64,000 nucleotides of DNA, taken from NCBI RefSeq assembly GCF_010548375.1, contig NZ_JAAGLY010000032.1, positions 21,480 to 85,479 of the forward strand. Reading direction: 5' to 3'. This DNA comes from Streptomyces sp. SID13726 (lineage in GTDB: Bacteria; Actinomycetota; Actinomycetes; Streptomycetales; Streptomycetaceae). The position numbers and the translations under genes were made by a program. Of the stretch, positions 23,434 to 32,433 are shown one piece after another (positions within the stretch are counted from its first letter, which is position 1; every line of letters starts with the position of its first letter). The notes under the pieces were generated by a model, which saw nothing but the letters and a program-made list of their open reading frames with translations, did no database searches and was not told the origin of the DNA.

Positions 23434-24753
23434 ATGTCTTCGACCGAGCTGCCCTTCGTGCCGCCCGCCAACGTGCTGCCGAAGGTGGCACCCGTCAGGG
23501 TCGGCGAGGGTGAGCGGCTGAGGTCGGTGGGGCTGCCGGGGATCACTCTGACGGTGCGTTCGAGACCCCCCGCGCGTGAGGGCCTGCCGCCCGCGCTCTT
23601 CGTCCACGGCCTCGGCGGCTCATCGCAGAACTGGTCGGCGCTCATGGAGGAGCTGGAGGGCGACGTCGACGGCGAGGCCGTCGATCTGCCGGGCTTCGGC
23701 GACTCCCCGCCGCCGGACGACGGCGACTACTCGATCACCGGGCACGCGCGCGCGGTGATCCGTTTTCTCGACGCGTTCGGCCGCGGCCCCGTGCACCTCT
23801 TCGGCAACTCCCTCGGCGGCGCGGTGTCCACGCGCGTCGCGGCGGTCCGGCCCGACCTGGTGCGCACGCTCACGCTCGTCTCGCCGGCCCTCCCGGAGAT
23901 CCGCGTCCAGCGCACCGCCGTGCCCACGGGACTGCTCGCGCTGCCGGGCGTGGCCGGCCTGTTCACCCGCTACAGCAAGGACTGGACCGCCGAGCAGCGG
24001 GTCCGCGGGGTCACGGCCCTCTGCTACGGCGACCCCGGGCGGGTGACTCCGGAGAGCTTCCAGCACGCCGTCGAGGAGATGGAGCGGCGGCTGCAACTGC
24101 CGTACTTCTGGGACGCGATGACACGTTCCGCGCGCGGGCTGGTGAACGCGTACACGCTGGGCGGTCAGCACGCGCTGTGGCGCCAGGCCGAGCGGGTCCT
24201 CGCACCCACGCTCCTCGTCTACGGCGGCCGCGACCAGCTCGTCGGCTTCCGCATGTCCCAAAAGGCGGCCCGCTCCTTCCGCGACTCCCGCCTGCTGACC
24301 CTGCCGGAGGCGGGGCACGTGGCGATGATGGAGTACCCGGAGACGGTGGCGGGGGCGTTTCGGGGGCTGGTGAGGGAGGGCGTGGGGGCCGGGGGTGCTG
24401 CGGCCTCCGGCGGTTCTGGTTCTTCCGGCGGTTCTGGCTCTTCTGGGGGTGCTGGTTCTTCTGGGGGTGCTGCGGTCTCCGGTGGTTCGGGCGGGGCCGT
24501 GGTGGGCTCCGGCGGGCGTGAGGGGAGTGCGGGGGCGTCCTCCGGACCTGGGAGCGGCTCGGTGGTGTCCGACGGCGAGGGCGACGCCACGCAGGCTTCT
24601 GACCGGCTTGATGGGGCTCATGGGGCCCCTGGTGTGCATGATGGGTCGCCGAAGGCGTCCGGCGGTGGAGCCGCCAGCACGGCGTCCGGCGGCCGGGGTG
24701 ATGCCACGACGGCCTCCGGCGGCGAGGCCGACGCCACGACCGTGGGGAGTTGA
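23434..24753 (+). CDS. Alpha/beta hydrolase with Gly/Ser-rich C-terminal tail
   Basis: The first 315 residues form a typical alpha/beta hydrolase: FVHGLGGSSQNWSAL (oxyanion loop), nucleophile elbow FGNSLGGAVS (Ser near residue 128), an acidic residue in YGGRDQLVGF and the His of EAGHVAMMEYP. It then continues for about 120 residues of Gly/Ser/Ala low-complexity sequence (repeated GGSGSSGG) that belongs to no domain and is encoded by simple DNA repeats; this tail is unusual for the family. The frame overlaps the start region of the DUF3152 gene by a few bases. Substrate unknown. Confidence 0.88.
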   Translation: MSSTELPFVPPANVLPKVAPVRVGEGERLRSVGLPGITLTVRSRPPAREGLPPALFVHGLGGSSQNWSALMEELEGDVDGEAVDLPGFGDSPPPDDGDYSITGHARAVIRFLDAFGRGPVHLFGNSLGGAVSTRVAAVRPDLVRTLTLVSPALPEIRVQRTAVPTGLLALPGVAGLFTRYSKDWTAEQRVRGVTALCYGDPGRVTPESFQHAVEEMERRLQLPYFWDAMTRSARGLVNAYTLGGQHALWRQAERVLAPTLLVYGGRDQLVGFRMSQKAARSFRDSRLLTLPEAGHVAMMEYPETVAGAFRGLVREGVGAGGAAASGGSGSSGGSGSSGGAGSSGGAAVSGGSGGAVVGSGGREGSAGASSGPGSGSVVSDGEGDATQASDRLDGAHGAPGVHDGSPKASGGGAASTASGGRGDATTASGGEADATTVGS

Positions 24754-24761
24754 GGCGGGGC

Positions 24762-26519
24762 GTGGGACGCCACAGTCGACGCGGGCCCGCTCCCAAGAAG
24801 GGGCCCGACAAAGGCGGTTCCAGTAACGGCGGTTCGGGCCAGCCGGGTGCCGACGGAGTACGCGGGGGCAAGGGTCCCGGCGCGGAAACGGCGGCGGGCC
24901 GGGCTCGGATGCAGGCTGCTCCCGCTACGGCGCAGGGGACGCGGGGGCCGGAGTACGGGGCCCCGGGGGTCGGCGCCGGCGGGTACCGGACGCCCACGCA
25001 AGGAGGCCCGAGGCTGTCTGACGGGACGCCGGCGCACGGGTTTCCCCGGCTGCCCGACGGGACCCCGGCCCAAGGTTTTCCCCGCTTGCCCGACGGGACC
25101 CCGGCTCACGGGATCGCCCGGCTTCCGGATGGCACGCCCGCGCGTGGTGTTCCCCGGTTCCCCGACGGCACCCCGGCTCACGGGTTTCCCCGGCTTCCGG
25201 ATGGCACGCCCGCGCGTGGTGTTCCCCGGCTTCCCGATGGCACCCCGGCCCACGGCGTCCCCCGGGTGCGCGGTGGGCACCCCGAGCAGCGTGAAAACGG
25301 GGGTGGCTGGGGGGAGTTGAGCGGCCAGGGGCCGGGCGGGTACGCCGCCGCCGGGTCGGCCGGTGCTCCTCCGCGGCAGCGGCAGGCGCCGTCGGCCGGT
25401 GGGCGGGGGCCTCGCCAGGACTACCTCGACGCGTTCTCCGACGAGGAAGCGGACGTCTTCGCTCCCGGCGGTCCTCAAGGGCTCCGCGGTCCCCGCAGCC
25501 CCCAAGGTCCTCGCGGACCCCGGGGTTCCATGCCGGGCCCCGGTTCCGGCGCGGGTGTGTCCGTCGCCGCGCACCCCTCCGACCCGTACGGCTCCGACCC
25601 GTACGGCTCCGACCGGTACGGCTCCGTCACCGACTGGCCGGACCGCACGGACCCGGACACCGGCACCGGCTCCGACGGCACACCCCCCGCCGACCCCGCG
25701 CCGCCGGCCAAGGGCGGCAAGGGCCGCGCCTTCACCGGCATCGCGGCCGCCGCCGTGGTCACCGTGCTCGCCGTCGTCGTGGCCGGACAGGTCGCCGACG
25801 GCCGTGGCGACGGCGTGGGCGCTCAGCAGTCCGCGACCGACCGGGCGCGGGACCTCCGGGACTCCGGCACGGGCGTGGACGGGCAGTCGTCGCCGTCCCC
25901 CTCGCCCAGCGTGGCGACGCTGACGTACGAGCAGGCGATGGGCACGAAGTACCCGCTCAGCGCCAAGCTCGACGGCTCGGGGAAGTTCGACGCGATCCCG
26001 GGGGTCGCCAAGGCGCCCGGTAAGGGGCAGAAGTACACGTACCGCGTCGACGTGGAGCAGGGGCTCGGCCTCGACGGCGAACTGTTCGCCGAGGCCGTAC
26101 AGAAGACGCTCAACGACGACCGCAGCTGGGCGCACAACGGCGCCCGGACCTTCGAGCGCGTCTACTCCGGCAAGCCCGACTTCGTGATCACGCTCGCCAG
26201 CCCCGGCACCACGGCCGACTGGTGCGCCAAGTCCGGCCTGGACACCACGGAGGACAACGTCTCCTGCGACTCGGCCGCCACCGAGCGAGTGATGATCAAT
26301 GCGTATCGATGGGCGCAGGGGTCAACCACATACGGTGATCAGATCCATGCGTACCGTCAAATGTTGATCAACCATGAAGTCGGCCACCGCCTCGGCTACT
26401 CCCATGTGACGTGCGACAAGAACGGCGAGCTGGCCCCGGTGATGCAGCAGCAGACCAAGTTCCTCGACCACGACGGGATCCACTGCCGCGCCAACGCCTG
26501 GCCGTATCCCGGGAGTTGA
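24762..26519 (+). CDS. DUF3152 protein with repeat region and zinc-metalloprotease-like motif
   Basis: A 585-residue protein beginning VGRHSRRGPAPKKG, the usual start of Streptomyces DUF3152 proteins. The N-terminal half is disordered and basic, with seven 12-residue repeats (L-P-D-G-T-P-A-H/R-G-F/V-P-R type), then a single membrane helix (AFTGIAAAAVVTVLAVVVAGQVA, about residues 325-347). The C-terminal domain outside the cell carries HEVGHRLGYSH, matching the HExxHxxGxxH zinc site of metzincin proteases, plus four Cys likely to form disulfides. It is probably a membrane-anchored metallopeptidase. GTG at 24762 follows GAGG; TTG at 24750 is an alternative. Orthologous in place to Rv3207c. Confidence 0.88.
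   Translation: MGRHSRRGPAPKKGPDKGGSSNGGSGQPGADGVRGGKGPGAETAAGRARMQAAPATAQGTRGPEYGAPGVGAGGYRTPTQGGPRLSDGTPAHGFPRLPDGTPAQGFPRLPDGTPAHGIARLPDGTPARGVPRFPDGTPAHGFPRLPDGTPARGVPRLPDGTPAHGVPRVRGGHPEQRENGGGWGELSGQGPGGYAAAGSAGAPPRQRQAPSAGGRGPRQDYLDAFSDEEADVFAPGGPQGLRGPRSPQGPRGPRGSMPGPGSGAGVSVAAHPSDPYGSDPYGSDRYGSVTDWPDRTDPDTGTGSDGTPPADPAPPAKGGKGRAFTGIAAAAVVTVLAVVVAGQVADGRGDGVGAQQSATDRARDLRDSGTGVDGQSSPSPSPSVATLTYEQAMGTKYPLSAKLDGSGKFDAIPGVAKAPGKGQKYTYRVDVEQGLGLDGELFAEAVQKTLNDDRSWAHNGARTFERVYSGKPDFVITLASPGTTADWCAKSGLDTTEDNVSCDSAATERVMINAYRWAQGSTTYGDQIHAYRQMLINHEVGHRLGYSHVTCDKNGELAPVMQQQTKFLDHDGIHCRANAWPYPGS
25014..25265 (+). repeat. Seven tandem 36-bp repeats inside the DUF3152 gene
   Basis: Seven consecutive 36-base units encode a 12-residue peptide of the form LPDGTPAHGFPR with variation at positions 8, 10 and 11. 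The sixth unit is almost identical to the fourth at the DNA level. Copy number probably differs between strains. Confidence 0.9.
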
Positions 26520-26539
26520 CCGATGGCGTATATGTCACA

Positions 26540-26569
26540 TTGACATGGGTTGATTCGGTCGTACATATT
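26540..26569 (+). promoter_or_regulatory. Sigma-70-type promoter of the leader peptide/ABC transporter operon
   Basis: A consensus -35 TTGACA (26540-26545) is followed by TACATA (26562-26567, 16-base spacer) or CATATT (26564-26569, 18-base spacer). Either predicts a transcript start at 26574-26577, at the ATG of the leader ORF, so the mRNA would be leaderless. Confidence 0.65.
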
Positions 26570-26576
26570 GCTGCTC

Positions 26577-26672
26577 ATGTGGTCTAGTCATGTCGTCGAG
26601 AACAGCGCCGCCATCGAGCTGGCGCTCATCGGCGTGACCCCGCTCTGCGTGGCCGACATCCTCTGTCGCTGA
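26577..26672 (+). CDS. Putative leaderless leader peptide (31 aa) upstream of ABC transporter
   Basis: A 32-codon frame with ATG at 26577 and TGA at 26670-26672. It encodes MWSSHVVENSAAIELALIG and ends TPLCVADILCR. There is no Shine-Dalgarno site, but the promoter places the transcript start on or next to the ATG. Third codon positions after the first eight codons are almost all G or C. The two Cys codons near the end and the final Cys-Arg recall the short leader peptides that control Streptomyces sulfur-related genes by attenuation; whether that family is meant here is inference. The peptide-transporter gene starts 163 bases further on, leaving room for an RNA switch. Confidence 0.65.
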   Translation: MWSSHVVENSAAIELALIGVTPLCVADILCR

Positions 26673-26713
26673 CGCCCGCCCTCAGGCGCGTGCGTCGCGA
26701 ATCCCGCTTTTCT

Positions 26714-26731
26714 CCGTGACCGGGGTCACGG
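26714..26731 (+). promoter_or_regulatory. Palindrome between leader peptide and transporter gene
   Basis: CCGTGACC-GG-GGTCACGG is a perfect 18-base palindrome 41 bases after the leader stop codon. It could be a protein operator or an RNA hairpin. Downstream, CATTCGAGA occurs twice (26802-26810 and 26816-26824), the second copy containing the ribosome site of the next gene. Confidence 0.5.
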
Positions 26732-26835
26732 CTGTTCGACGACCCGACGCCAGGGCAGACGTCCGTTCACTTTCGTCTCACCCTTCGTCAATCCGTCTCG
26801 CCATTCGAGACTAGTCATTCGAGAGGTCGTCTCCG

Positions 26836-28554
26836 ATGCGTCAACCGTCCCTCACGAAGCGCCGCGTGGCCGCGGTGTCCGTAAGCCTGGTTCTGGCAGC
26901 GGGCGCCGCCGCCTGCGGCCCTGAGGACAACGATGCCAAGAGCTCCGGTGGCGACTCCACGCCCCACAAGGGCGGCACCCTCACAGTCCTGAACTCCGAC
27001 CCGCAGTCGGACTTCGACCCGGCCCGCCTGTACACCTCGGGCGGCGGCAACGTGCCCTCCCTCGTCTTCCGCACCCTCACCACCCGCAACCGCGAGAGCG
27101 GCGCCGCCGGAGCCAAGGTCGTCCCCGACCTCGCCACCGACACCGGGCGCCCCAACAAGGACGCGACCGTGTGGACGTACACCCTGAAGACGGGCCTGAA
27201 GTACGAGGACGGCACCGCGATCACCTCGGCCGACATCAAGTACGGCATCGAGCGCTCCTTCGCGCCCGAGCTGTCCGGCGGGGCGCCCTACCTGCGGGAC
27301 TGGCTGGTCGGCGCGGCCGACTACCAGGGGCCGTACAAGGACAAGAAGGGCCTGTCGGCCATCGAGACGCCGGACGAGCGCACCATCGTCTTCCACCTGA
27401 ACAAGCCCGAGGGCGAGTTCCCGTTCCTCGCCACGCAGACGCAGTTCACGCCCGTGCCGAAGGCCAAGGACACCGGAACCAAGTACGAGGAGCACCCGGT
27501 CTCGTCGGGCCCCTACAAGGTCGTCAAGAACGAGAACGACGGTGAGACCGTCACCCTTGAGCGCAACACCTACTGGTCCGCCACGACCGACGCCGAGCGC
27601 AAGGCGTACCCGGACCGGATCGAGGTCAAGTCGGGCCTCGACTCCTCGGTGATCAACCAGCGGCTGTCCGCGTCCCAGGGCACCGACGCGGCCGCGGTCA
27701 CCACGGACACCAACCTCGGCCCGGCCGAACTTGCCAAGGTGACCGGCGACAAGGACCTCGCCGCCCGCGTCGGCACCGGGCACTTCGGCTACACGAACTA
27801 CATAGCGTTCAACCCGACGGTCAAGCCGTTCAACAACGTCAAGGTACGGCAGGCGATCTCGTACGCCATCGACCGTTCCTCGGTGGTGAACGCGGCGGGC
27901 GGTTCCGCGCTGGCCGAGGCCGCCACCACCTTCCTGCCCAACCAGAAGTCCTTCGGCTACGAGCCCTACGACCACTTCCCGGCGGGCGCGACCGGCAACG
28001 CGGCCAAGGCCAAGGAACTGCTCAAGGAGGCCGGTTACCCGAGCGGTCTCACCGTCACGCTGACCCACGACAACGCCCAGAACTTCAGGACCAGCCCCGA
28101 GATCGCGACCGCGATCCAGGACGCGCTCAAGAAGGCCGGCATCACGGTCAAGCTCCAGGGCCTGGAGGACAACAACTACTCCGACACGATCCACAACGTG
28201 AAGACGGAGCCGGGCTTCTTCCTCTCCGCGTGGGGTGCCGACTGGCCCTCCGGCGGTCCCTTCCTCGCCCCGATCTTCGACGGCCGGCAGATCGTCAAGG
28301 ACGGCGCGAACTTCAACTCGGGCCTGCTCAATGACAAGTCGGTCAATGCCGAGATTGACGCGATCAACAAGTTGACGGATCTTGACGCTGCCGCCAAGAG
28401 GTGGGGCGCGCTGGACAAGAAGATCGGTGAGCAGGCGCTGACCGTGCCGCTGTTCCACCCCGTCTACAAGCGACTGGTCGGCAAGGACATCAGGAACGTC
28501 GTGATCAGCGACTGGACCGGCGTCCTGGACATCTCGCAGGTCGCGGTCAAGTAA
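26836..28554 (+). CDS. Oligopeptide ABC transporter substrate-binding lipoprotein
   Basis: The 572-residue protein is a family 5 solute-binding protein. It has a signal peptide ending in a lipobox with Cys near residue 27 (LAAGAAAC), then the typical GGTLTVLNSDPQSDFDPARLYTSGG start, PDLATDTG, the binding-cleft strand DIKYGIERSF and KVRQAISYAIDRSSVVN. It would bind peptides or related compounds outside the membrane and hand them to the permeases encoded next. The ATG at 26836 follows GAGAGG. It is the first structural gene of a four-gene operon with gaps or overlaps of only a few bases. Confidence 0.93.
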   Translation: MRQPSLTKRRVAAVSVSLVLAAGAAACGPEDNDAKSSGGDSTPHKGGTLTVLNSDPQSDFDPARLYTSGGGNVPSLVFRTLTTRNRESGAAGAKVVPDLATDTGRPNKDATVWTYTLKTGLKYEDGTAITSADIKYGIERSFAPELSGGAPYLRDWLVGAADYQGPYKDKKGLSAIETPDERTIVFHLNKPEGEFPFLATQTQFTPVPKAKDTGTKYEEHPVSSGPYKVVKNENDGETVTLERNTYWSATTDAERKAYPDRIEVKSGLDSSVINQRLSASQGTDAAAVTTDTNLGPAELAKVTGDKDLAARVGTGHFGYTNYIAFNPTVKPFNNVKVRQAISYAIDRSSVVNAAGGSALAEAATTFLPNQKSFGYEPYDHFPAGATGNAAKAKELLKEAGYPSGLTVTLTHDNAQNFRTSPEIATAIQDALKKAGITVKLQGLEDNNYSDTIHNVKTEPGFFLSAWGADWPSGGPFLAPIFDGRQIVKDGANFNSGLLNDKSVNAEIDAINKLTDLDAAAKRWGALDKKIGEQALTVPLFHPVYKRLVGKDIRNVVISDWTGVLDISQVAVK

Positions 28555-28558
28555 CCCG

Positions 28559-29623
28559 ATGAGCGAGGCACTTGTCGCCACCGAGGTCCCCGAGGCAGCC
28601 GCCCCGGGGGCCTCGGGGGCTCGTCAGTTCTGGCGGCGGCTGCGGGCGCAGCGCGCCGCCATGGTCGCGGCGGCCGTCGTGGCGCTGCTCGTCCTGGTCG
28701 CGCTCGCCGCGCCCCTGCTCACCGCGCTGGAGGGCCAGGACCCCACCACCTACCACCCCTCCCTCGTGGACTCCGCGCGCGGCGGTGTGCCCGTCGGATC
28801 CTTCGGCGGCGTCAGCGGCGACCACTGGCTCGGCGTCGAACCGCAGACCGGGCGCGACCTGTTCGCCCGCCTGGTGTACGGCGCCCGGGTCTCCCTGGGC
28901 GTCGCGCTGGGCGCCACCGCCGTACAGGTGTTCCTCGGTGTCGTCGTCGGCGTCGCCGCCGCGCTCGGCAACCGATGGGTTGATCAACTGTTGAGCCGGA
29001 TCACCGACATCATCGTGGCGATGCCGTTGATGATCATGGCGTTGGCACTGCTGGCCATCGTGCCCGCCGACTTCCCGAGGCCGATCCTGGTCGCGCTCAT
29101 CATCGGCTTCGTCGCCTGGGGCACCATCGGCAAGATCGCGCGCGCCCAGACCCTCACCCTCAAGGAACTCGACTACGTGGCCGCCGCCCGGCTCAGCGGC
29201 TGGAGCACCTGGCGGATCGCCCGCCGCGACCTGCTGCCCGGCCTCGCCGCACCCGTCATCACCTACGCCGCCCTGATGGTCCCCGCGAACATCAGCATCG
29301 AGGCGGCCCTGTCCTTCCTCGGCGTCGGCGTGAAGCCACCCACGCCGTCCTGGGGACAGATGCTCTCCTCGGCCGACGTCTGGTACCAGGCGGCCCCGCA
29401 GTACCTGCTGCTGCCCGCCGCCGCGCTCTTCGTGACCGTGCTCGCCCTCACCGTCCTCGGCGACGGCGTCCGCACCGCCCTGGACCCGCGCGCGGCCTCC
29501 CGACTGCGCGTCGGGACCGGCCGCAAGCAGGAGGCGAAGGCGAGCGCGTCCACAGCGGGCGAGCCCGAGGCGGGCGCTGCCACGGCCGACGAGTCCGACA
29601 CCCGCGAGGAGGCCACCTCATGA
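28559..29623 (+). CDS. Oligopeptide ABC transporter permease (DppC/OppC type)
   Basis: A 354-residue permease with about six membrane helices, the N-terminal OppC-type periplasmic loop (DHWLGVEPQTGRDLFARLVYGARVSL) and the cytoplasmic EAA-like loop DYVAAARLSGWSTWRIARRDLLPG that docks to the ATPase. It ends with an unusual hydrophilic Ala/Glu-rich tail of about 35 residues. It begins four bases after the substrate-binding protein stop. The order C before B is the reverse of most dpp/opp operons. Confidence 0.92.
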   Translation: MSEALVATEVPEAAAPGASGARQFWRRLRAQRAAMVAAAVVALLVLVALAAPLLTALEGQDPTTYHPSLVDSARGGVPVGSFGGVSGDHWLGVEPQTGRDLFARLVYGARVSLGVALGATAVQVFLGVVVGVAAALGNRWVDQLLSRITDIIVAMPLMIMALALLAIVPADFPRPILVALIIGFVAWGTIGKIARAQTLTLKELDYVAAARLSGWSTWRIARRDLLPGLAAPVITYAALMVPANISIEAALSFLGVGVKPPTPSWGQMLSSADVWYQAAPQYLLLPAAALFVTVLALTVLGDGVRTALDPRAASRLRVGTGRKQEAKASASTAGEPEAGAATADESDTREEATS

Positions 29624-30618
29624 GCGGCTTCGCGGGATTCGCCGTACGCCGGACCGTGAGCGCCGTCCTCACCCTGCTCGCCCTCTCGGTCATCATCTAC
29701 GTCGTCTTCTACGCCACCCCCGGCAACGTCGCCCAGATCACCTGCGGCCCGCGCTGCTCGCCGGAACAGGTCCACCAGGTCGCCCAGCAACTCCGGCTCG
29801 ACGACCCGCTGTACCTGCGCTACTGGCACTTCCTCCAGGGGATCGTCGTAGGCCATGACTACTCCACCGGCACCTCCGTGGAGCACTGCTCGGCGCCCTG
29901 CCTCGGGCTGTCGTACCAGAGCGACCAGCAGGTCACCCAGATCATCCTGAACAAGCTGCCCGTCAGCCTGTCCCTGGTGATCGGCGGCATGGTGCTCTGG
30001 CTGCTCCTCGGCGTCGGCACCGGTGTGCTGTCCGCCTGGCGGCGCGGCCGGTTCACCGAGCGGGCGCTGACCGGCATCACCCTCGCGGGTGTCGCCACAC
30101 CCGTGTTCGTCATCGGGCTCGTCCTGATGATCGTGGTCTGCGGACAGCTGGAGCTGCTGCCCTTCCCGGAGTACGTCTCGTTCTCCGACGACCCCGAGCA
30201 GTGGGCCTGGGGCCTGCTGCTGCCCTGGGTGACGCTCGCCCTCGGCGAGGCGGCCTACTTCGCCCGGCTGACCCGGGCGTCGATGCTGGAGACGCTCGCC
30301 GAGGACCACATCCGCACCTTCCGCGCCTACGGCGTCGGGGAGCGCTCGATCGTCGGCCGGCACGCCCTGCGCGGGGCCCTGGCGCCGATCATCGCCCTGA
30401 ACGCCAACGACTTCGGCAGCGCGGTCGGCGGTGCCGTCCTCATCGAGTCGCTGTTCGGCCTGCCCGGCATCGGCCAGGAACTCGTCCATGCCGTCACGGT
30501 CGTCGATCTCCCGGTCGTCGTCGGGATGGTCCTGGTCATCGGCTTCTTCGTAGTGCTCGCCAACGCCGTCGCGGACGTCCTGTACGCGGTGGCCGACCGA
30601 CGGGTGGTGCTCGCATGA
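29620..30618 (+). CDS. Oligopeptide ABC transporter permease (DppB/OppB type)
   Basis: A 332-residue DppB/OppB permease: FAVRRTVSAVLTLLALSVIIYVVFYATPG at the N-terminus, a periplasmic loop with QVAQQLRLDDPLYLRYWHFLQGIV, and the ATPase-contacting EDHIRTFRAYGVGERSIVGRHALRGAL loop. Four Cys occur in the periplasmic part (CGPRCSPEQ and HCSAPCLG), possibly paired in disulfides. The ATG overlaps the upstream stop (ATGA), so translation is coupled. Confidence 0.92.
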   Translation: MSGFAGFAVRRTVSAVLTLLALSVIIYVVFYATPGNVAQITCGPRCSPEQVHQVAQQLRLDDPLYLRYWHFLQGIVVGHDYSTGTSVEHCSAPCLGLSYQSDQQVTQIILNKLPVSLSLVIGGMVLWLLLGVGTGVLSAWRRGRFTERALTGITLAGVATPVFVIGLVLMIVVCGQLELLPFPEYVSFSDDPEQWAWGLLLPWVTLALGEAAYFARLTRASMLETLAEDHIRTFRAYGVGERSIVGRHALRGALAPIIALNANDFGSAVGGAVLIESLFGLPGIGQELVHAVTVVDLPVVVGMVLVIGFFVVLANAVADVLYAVADRRVVLA

Positions 30619-32243
30619 GCCTCGTCCAAGTCACCGACCTGACGGTCGAGTTCGGCGACCTGCGGGCCGTCGACGGCCTCTCCTTCAGCCTGGCCGACGG
30701 CGCCGCCCTCGCCCTGGTCGGCGAGTCCGGATCCGGCAAGTCCACGGTCGCCTCGGCCCTGCTCGGGCTGCACCGGGGCACGGGAGCGCGCGTCAGCGGT
30801 TCGGTCGAAGTGGCCGGAGTGGACGTACAGCAGGCGTCGGACGACGAACTGCGGCGGCTGCGGGGCGCGAAGGCGGCGATGGTCTTCCAGGACCCGCTGT
30901 CGTCCCTGGACCCGTACTACGCGATCGGCGACCAGATCGCCGAGGTGCACCGCGTGCACACGCGTGTGTCGCGTCGAGCGGCACGCGCGCGTGCGGTCGA
31001 GGTGCTGGACCGGGTTGGAATTCCGGACGCACCCCGCAGATCGCGGTCCCGGCCGCACGAGTTCAGCGGCGGCATGCGCCAGCGCGCCCTCATCGCGATG
31101 GCGCTGGCCTGCGAGCCCGACCTGCTGATCGCCGACGAGCCGACCACCGCGCTCGACGTGACGGTCCAGGCCCAGATCCTCGACCTGCTGCACACACTGC
31201 GCCAGGAGACCGGCATGGGGCTGCTGCTCGTCACGCACGACGTGGGCGTGGCCGCCGAGAGCGTCGACGACGTGCTCGTCATGCGGCACGGGCGGGCCGT
31301 CGAGCACGGGCCGGTCGGCACGGTCCTGGGGGCGCCCGCGGAGGCGTACACCCGCGAACTGCTCGCCGCGGTCCCGCGCGTGGACGCGCCCCGGGCCCCC
31401 TCCGGGGCGTCCGGTGACGTGGTCCTCGAAGCCAAGGGCCTCCGGCGGGAGTTCGGGCGCGGCAAGAAGGCCTTCGCGGCCGTCGACGACGTCTCGCTGA
31501 CGATCCACCGGGGCGAGACCCTCGGTGTCGTCGGCGAGAGCGGCAGCGGCAAGACGACCCTCGGCCGGATGCTGGTCGGGCTCCTCGAACCGACGGCGGG
31601 GGAGGTCCGCGACGAGGCACGCACACGCGTGGGCGTGAATCCGGCCGTGCAGATGGTGTTCCAGGACCCGGTCTCCTCCCTCAACCCCCGCCGCAGCGTG
31701 GGCGAGTCGATCGCCGATCCGCTCCGTGCGAGGGGCATGGGGGTCGCCCCGTTCGAGCGCAGCCGAGAGCGGGGGAGGGACGAGAAGCGGATCAGGGGGC
31801 GTGTGACGGAACTCCTGGAGCGCGTGGGGCTCGAAGGGGCGCACTACGACCGCTACCCGCACGAGTTCAGCGGCGGCCAGCGCCAGCGCGTGGGCATCGC
31901 CCGGGCGCTCGCGGCCGACCCGCGCGTGATCGTCTGCGACGAGCCCGTCTCCGCGCTCGACGTCACCACCCAGGCCCAGGTCGTCGCCCTGCTCGGCGAG
32001 TTGCAGCGGGAACTCGGGCTCGCCCTGGTCTTCGTCGCGCACGACCTCGCCGTCGTACGCCAGGTCAGCGACCGGGTCGCCGTGATGCGGCGCGGCCGGA
32101 TCGTCGAACAGGGCCCGGCCGACGAGGTGTACGACAACCCCCAGGACCCGTACACCAAGCAGCTCCTGGCCGCCGTACCGGCGCTCGATCCGCAGGTGGC
32201 GGCCCGGCGCCGGGCGGAACGCCGTGCGGTGGCCGTGACCTGA
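30615..32243 (+). CDS. Fused dual ATPase of the oligopeptide ABC transporter
   Basis: A 542-residue fusion of two ABC ATPase domains corresponding to DppD and DppF. Domain 1 (residues 1-260) has Walker A GESGSGKST, signature SGGMRQR and Walker B LLIADEPTTALD. Domain 2 (about 275-535) has GESGSGKTT, SGGQRQR and VIVCDEPVSALD. The two domains would pair under the two permeases to power import. It starts at ATG 30615, overlapping the previous stop by four bases. A frame open further upstream is out of phase with the operon structure. No terminator was identified after it. Confidence 0.93.
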   Translation: MSLVQVTDLTVEFGDLRAVDGLSFSLADGAALALVGESGSGKSTVASALLGLHRGTGARVSGSVEVAGVDVQQASDDELRRLRGAKAAMVFQDPLSSLDPYYAIGDQIAEVHRVHTRVSRRAARARAVEVLDRVGIPDAPRRSRSRPHEFSGGMRQRALIAMALACEPDLLIADEPTTALDVTVQAQILDLLHTLRQETGMGLLLVTHDVGVAAESVDDVLVMRHGRAVEHGPVGTVLGAPAEAYTRELLAAVPRVDAPRAPSGASGDVVLEAKGLRREFGRGKKAFAAVDDVSLTIHRGETLGVVGESGSGKTTLGRMLVGLLEPTAGEVRDEARTRVGVNPAVQMVFQDPVSSLNPRRSVGESIADPLRARGMGVAPFERSRERGRDEKRIRGRVTELLERVGLEGAHYDRYPHEFSGGQRQRVGIARALAADPRVIVCDEPVSALDVTTQAQVVALLGELQRELGLALVFVAHDLAVVRQVSDRVAVMRRGRIVEQGPADEVYDNPQDPYTKQLLAAVPALDPQVAARRRAERRAVAVT

Positions 32244-32433
32244 CGTTCCGTGTGCGCATGATCTCTTAGCGCGACCGAACGCGACCCGCACGGGAAAGTT
32301 ACGACCGTTCACCCCTTTTGGTGGCGCGATGGACAACCGTCCGTCGCGCCACCGCCTTGTCCGCATACGTTCGTCCCGCTGCGAGCCGCCGGGCCAACGG
32401 CGGCTCCTCATACGGGAGATCGGGGGTGCACTC

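Noticed and set aside
25014..25265. Tandem 36-bp units considered as a CRISPR array
   Set aside because: Units are contiguous without spacers and stay in frame within a protein gene.
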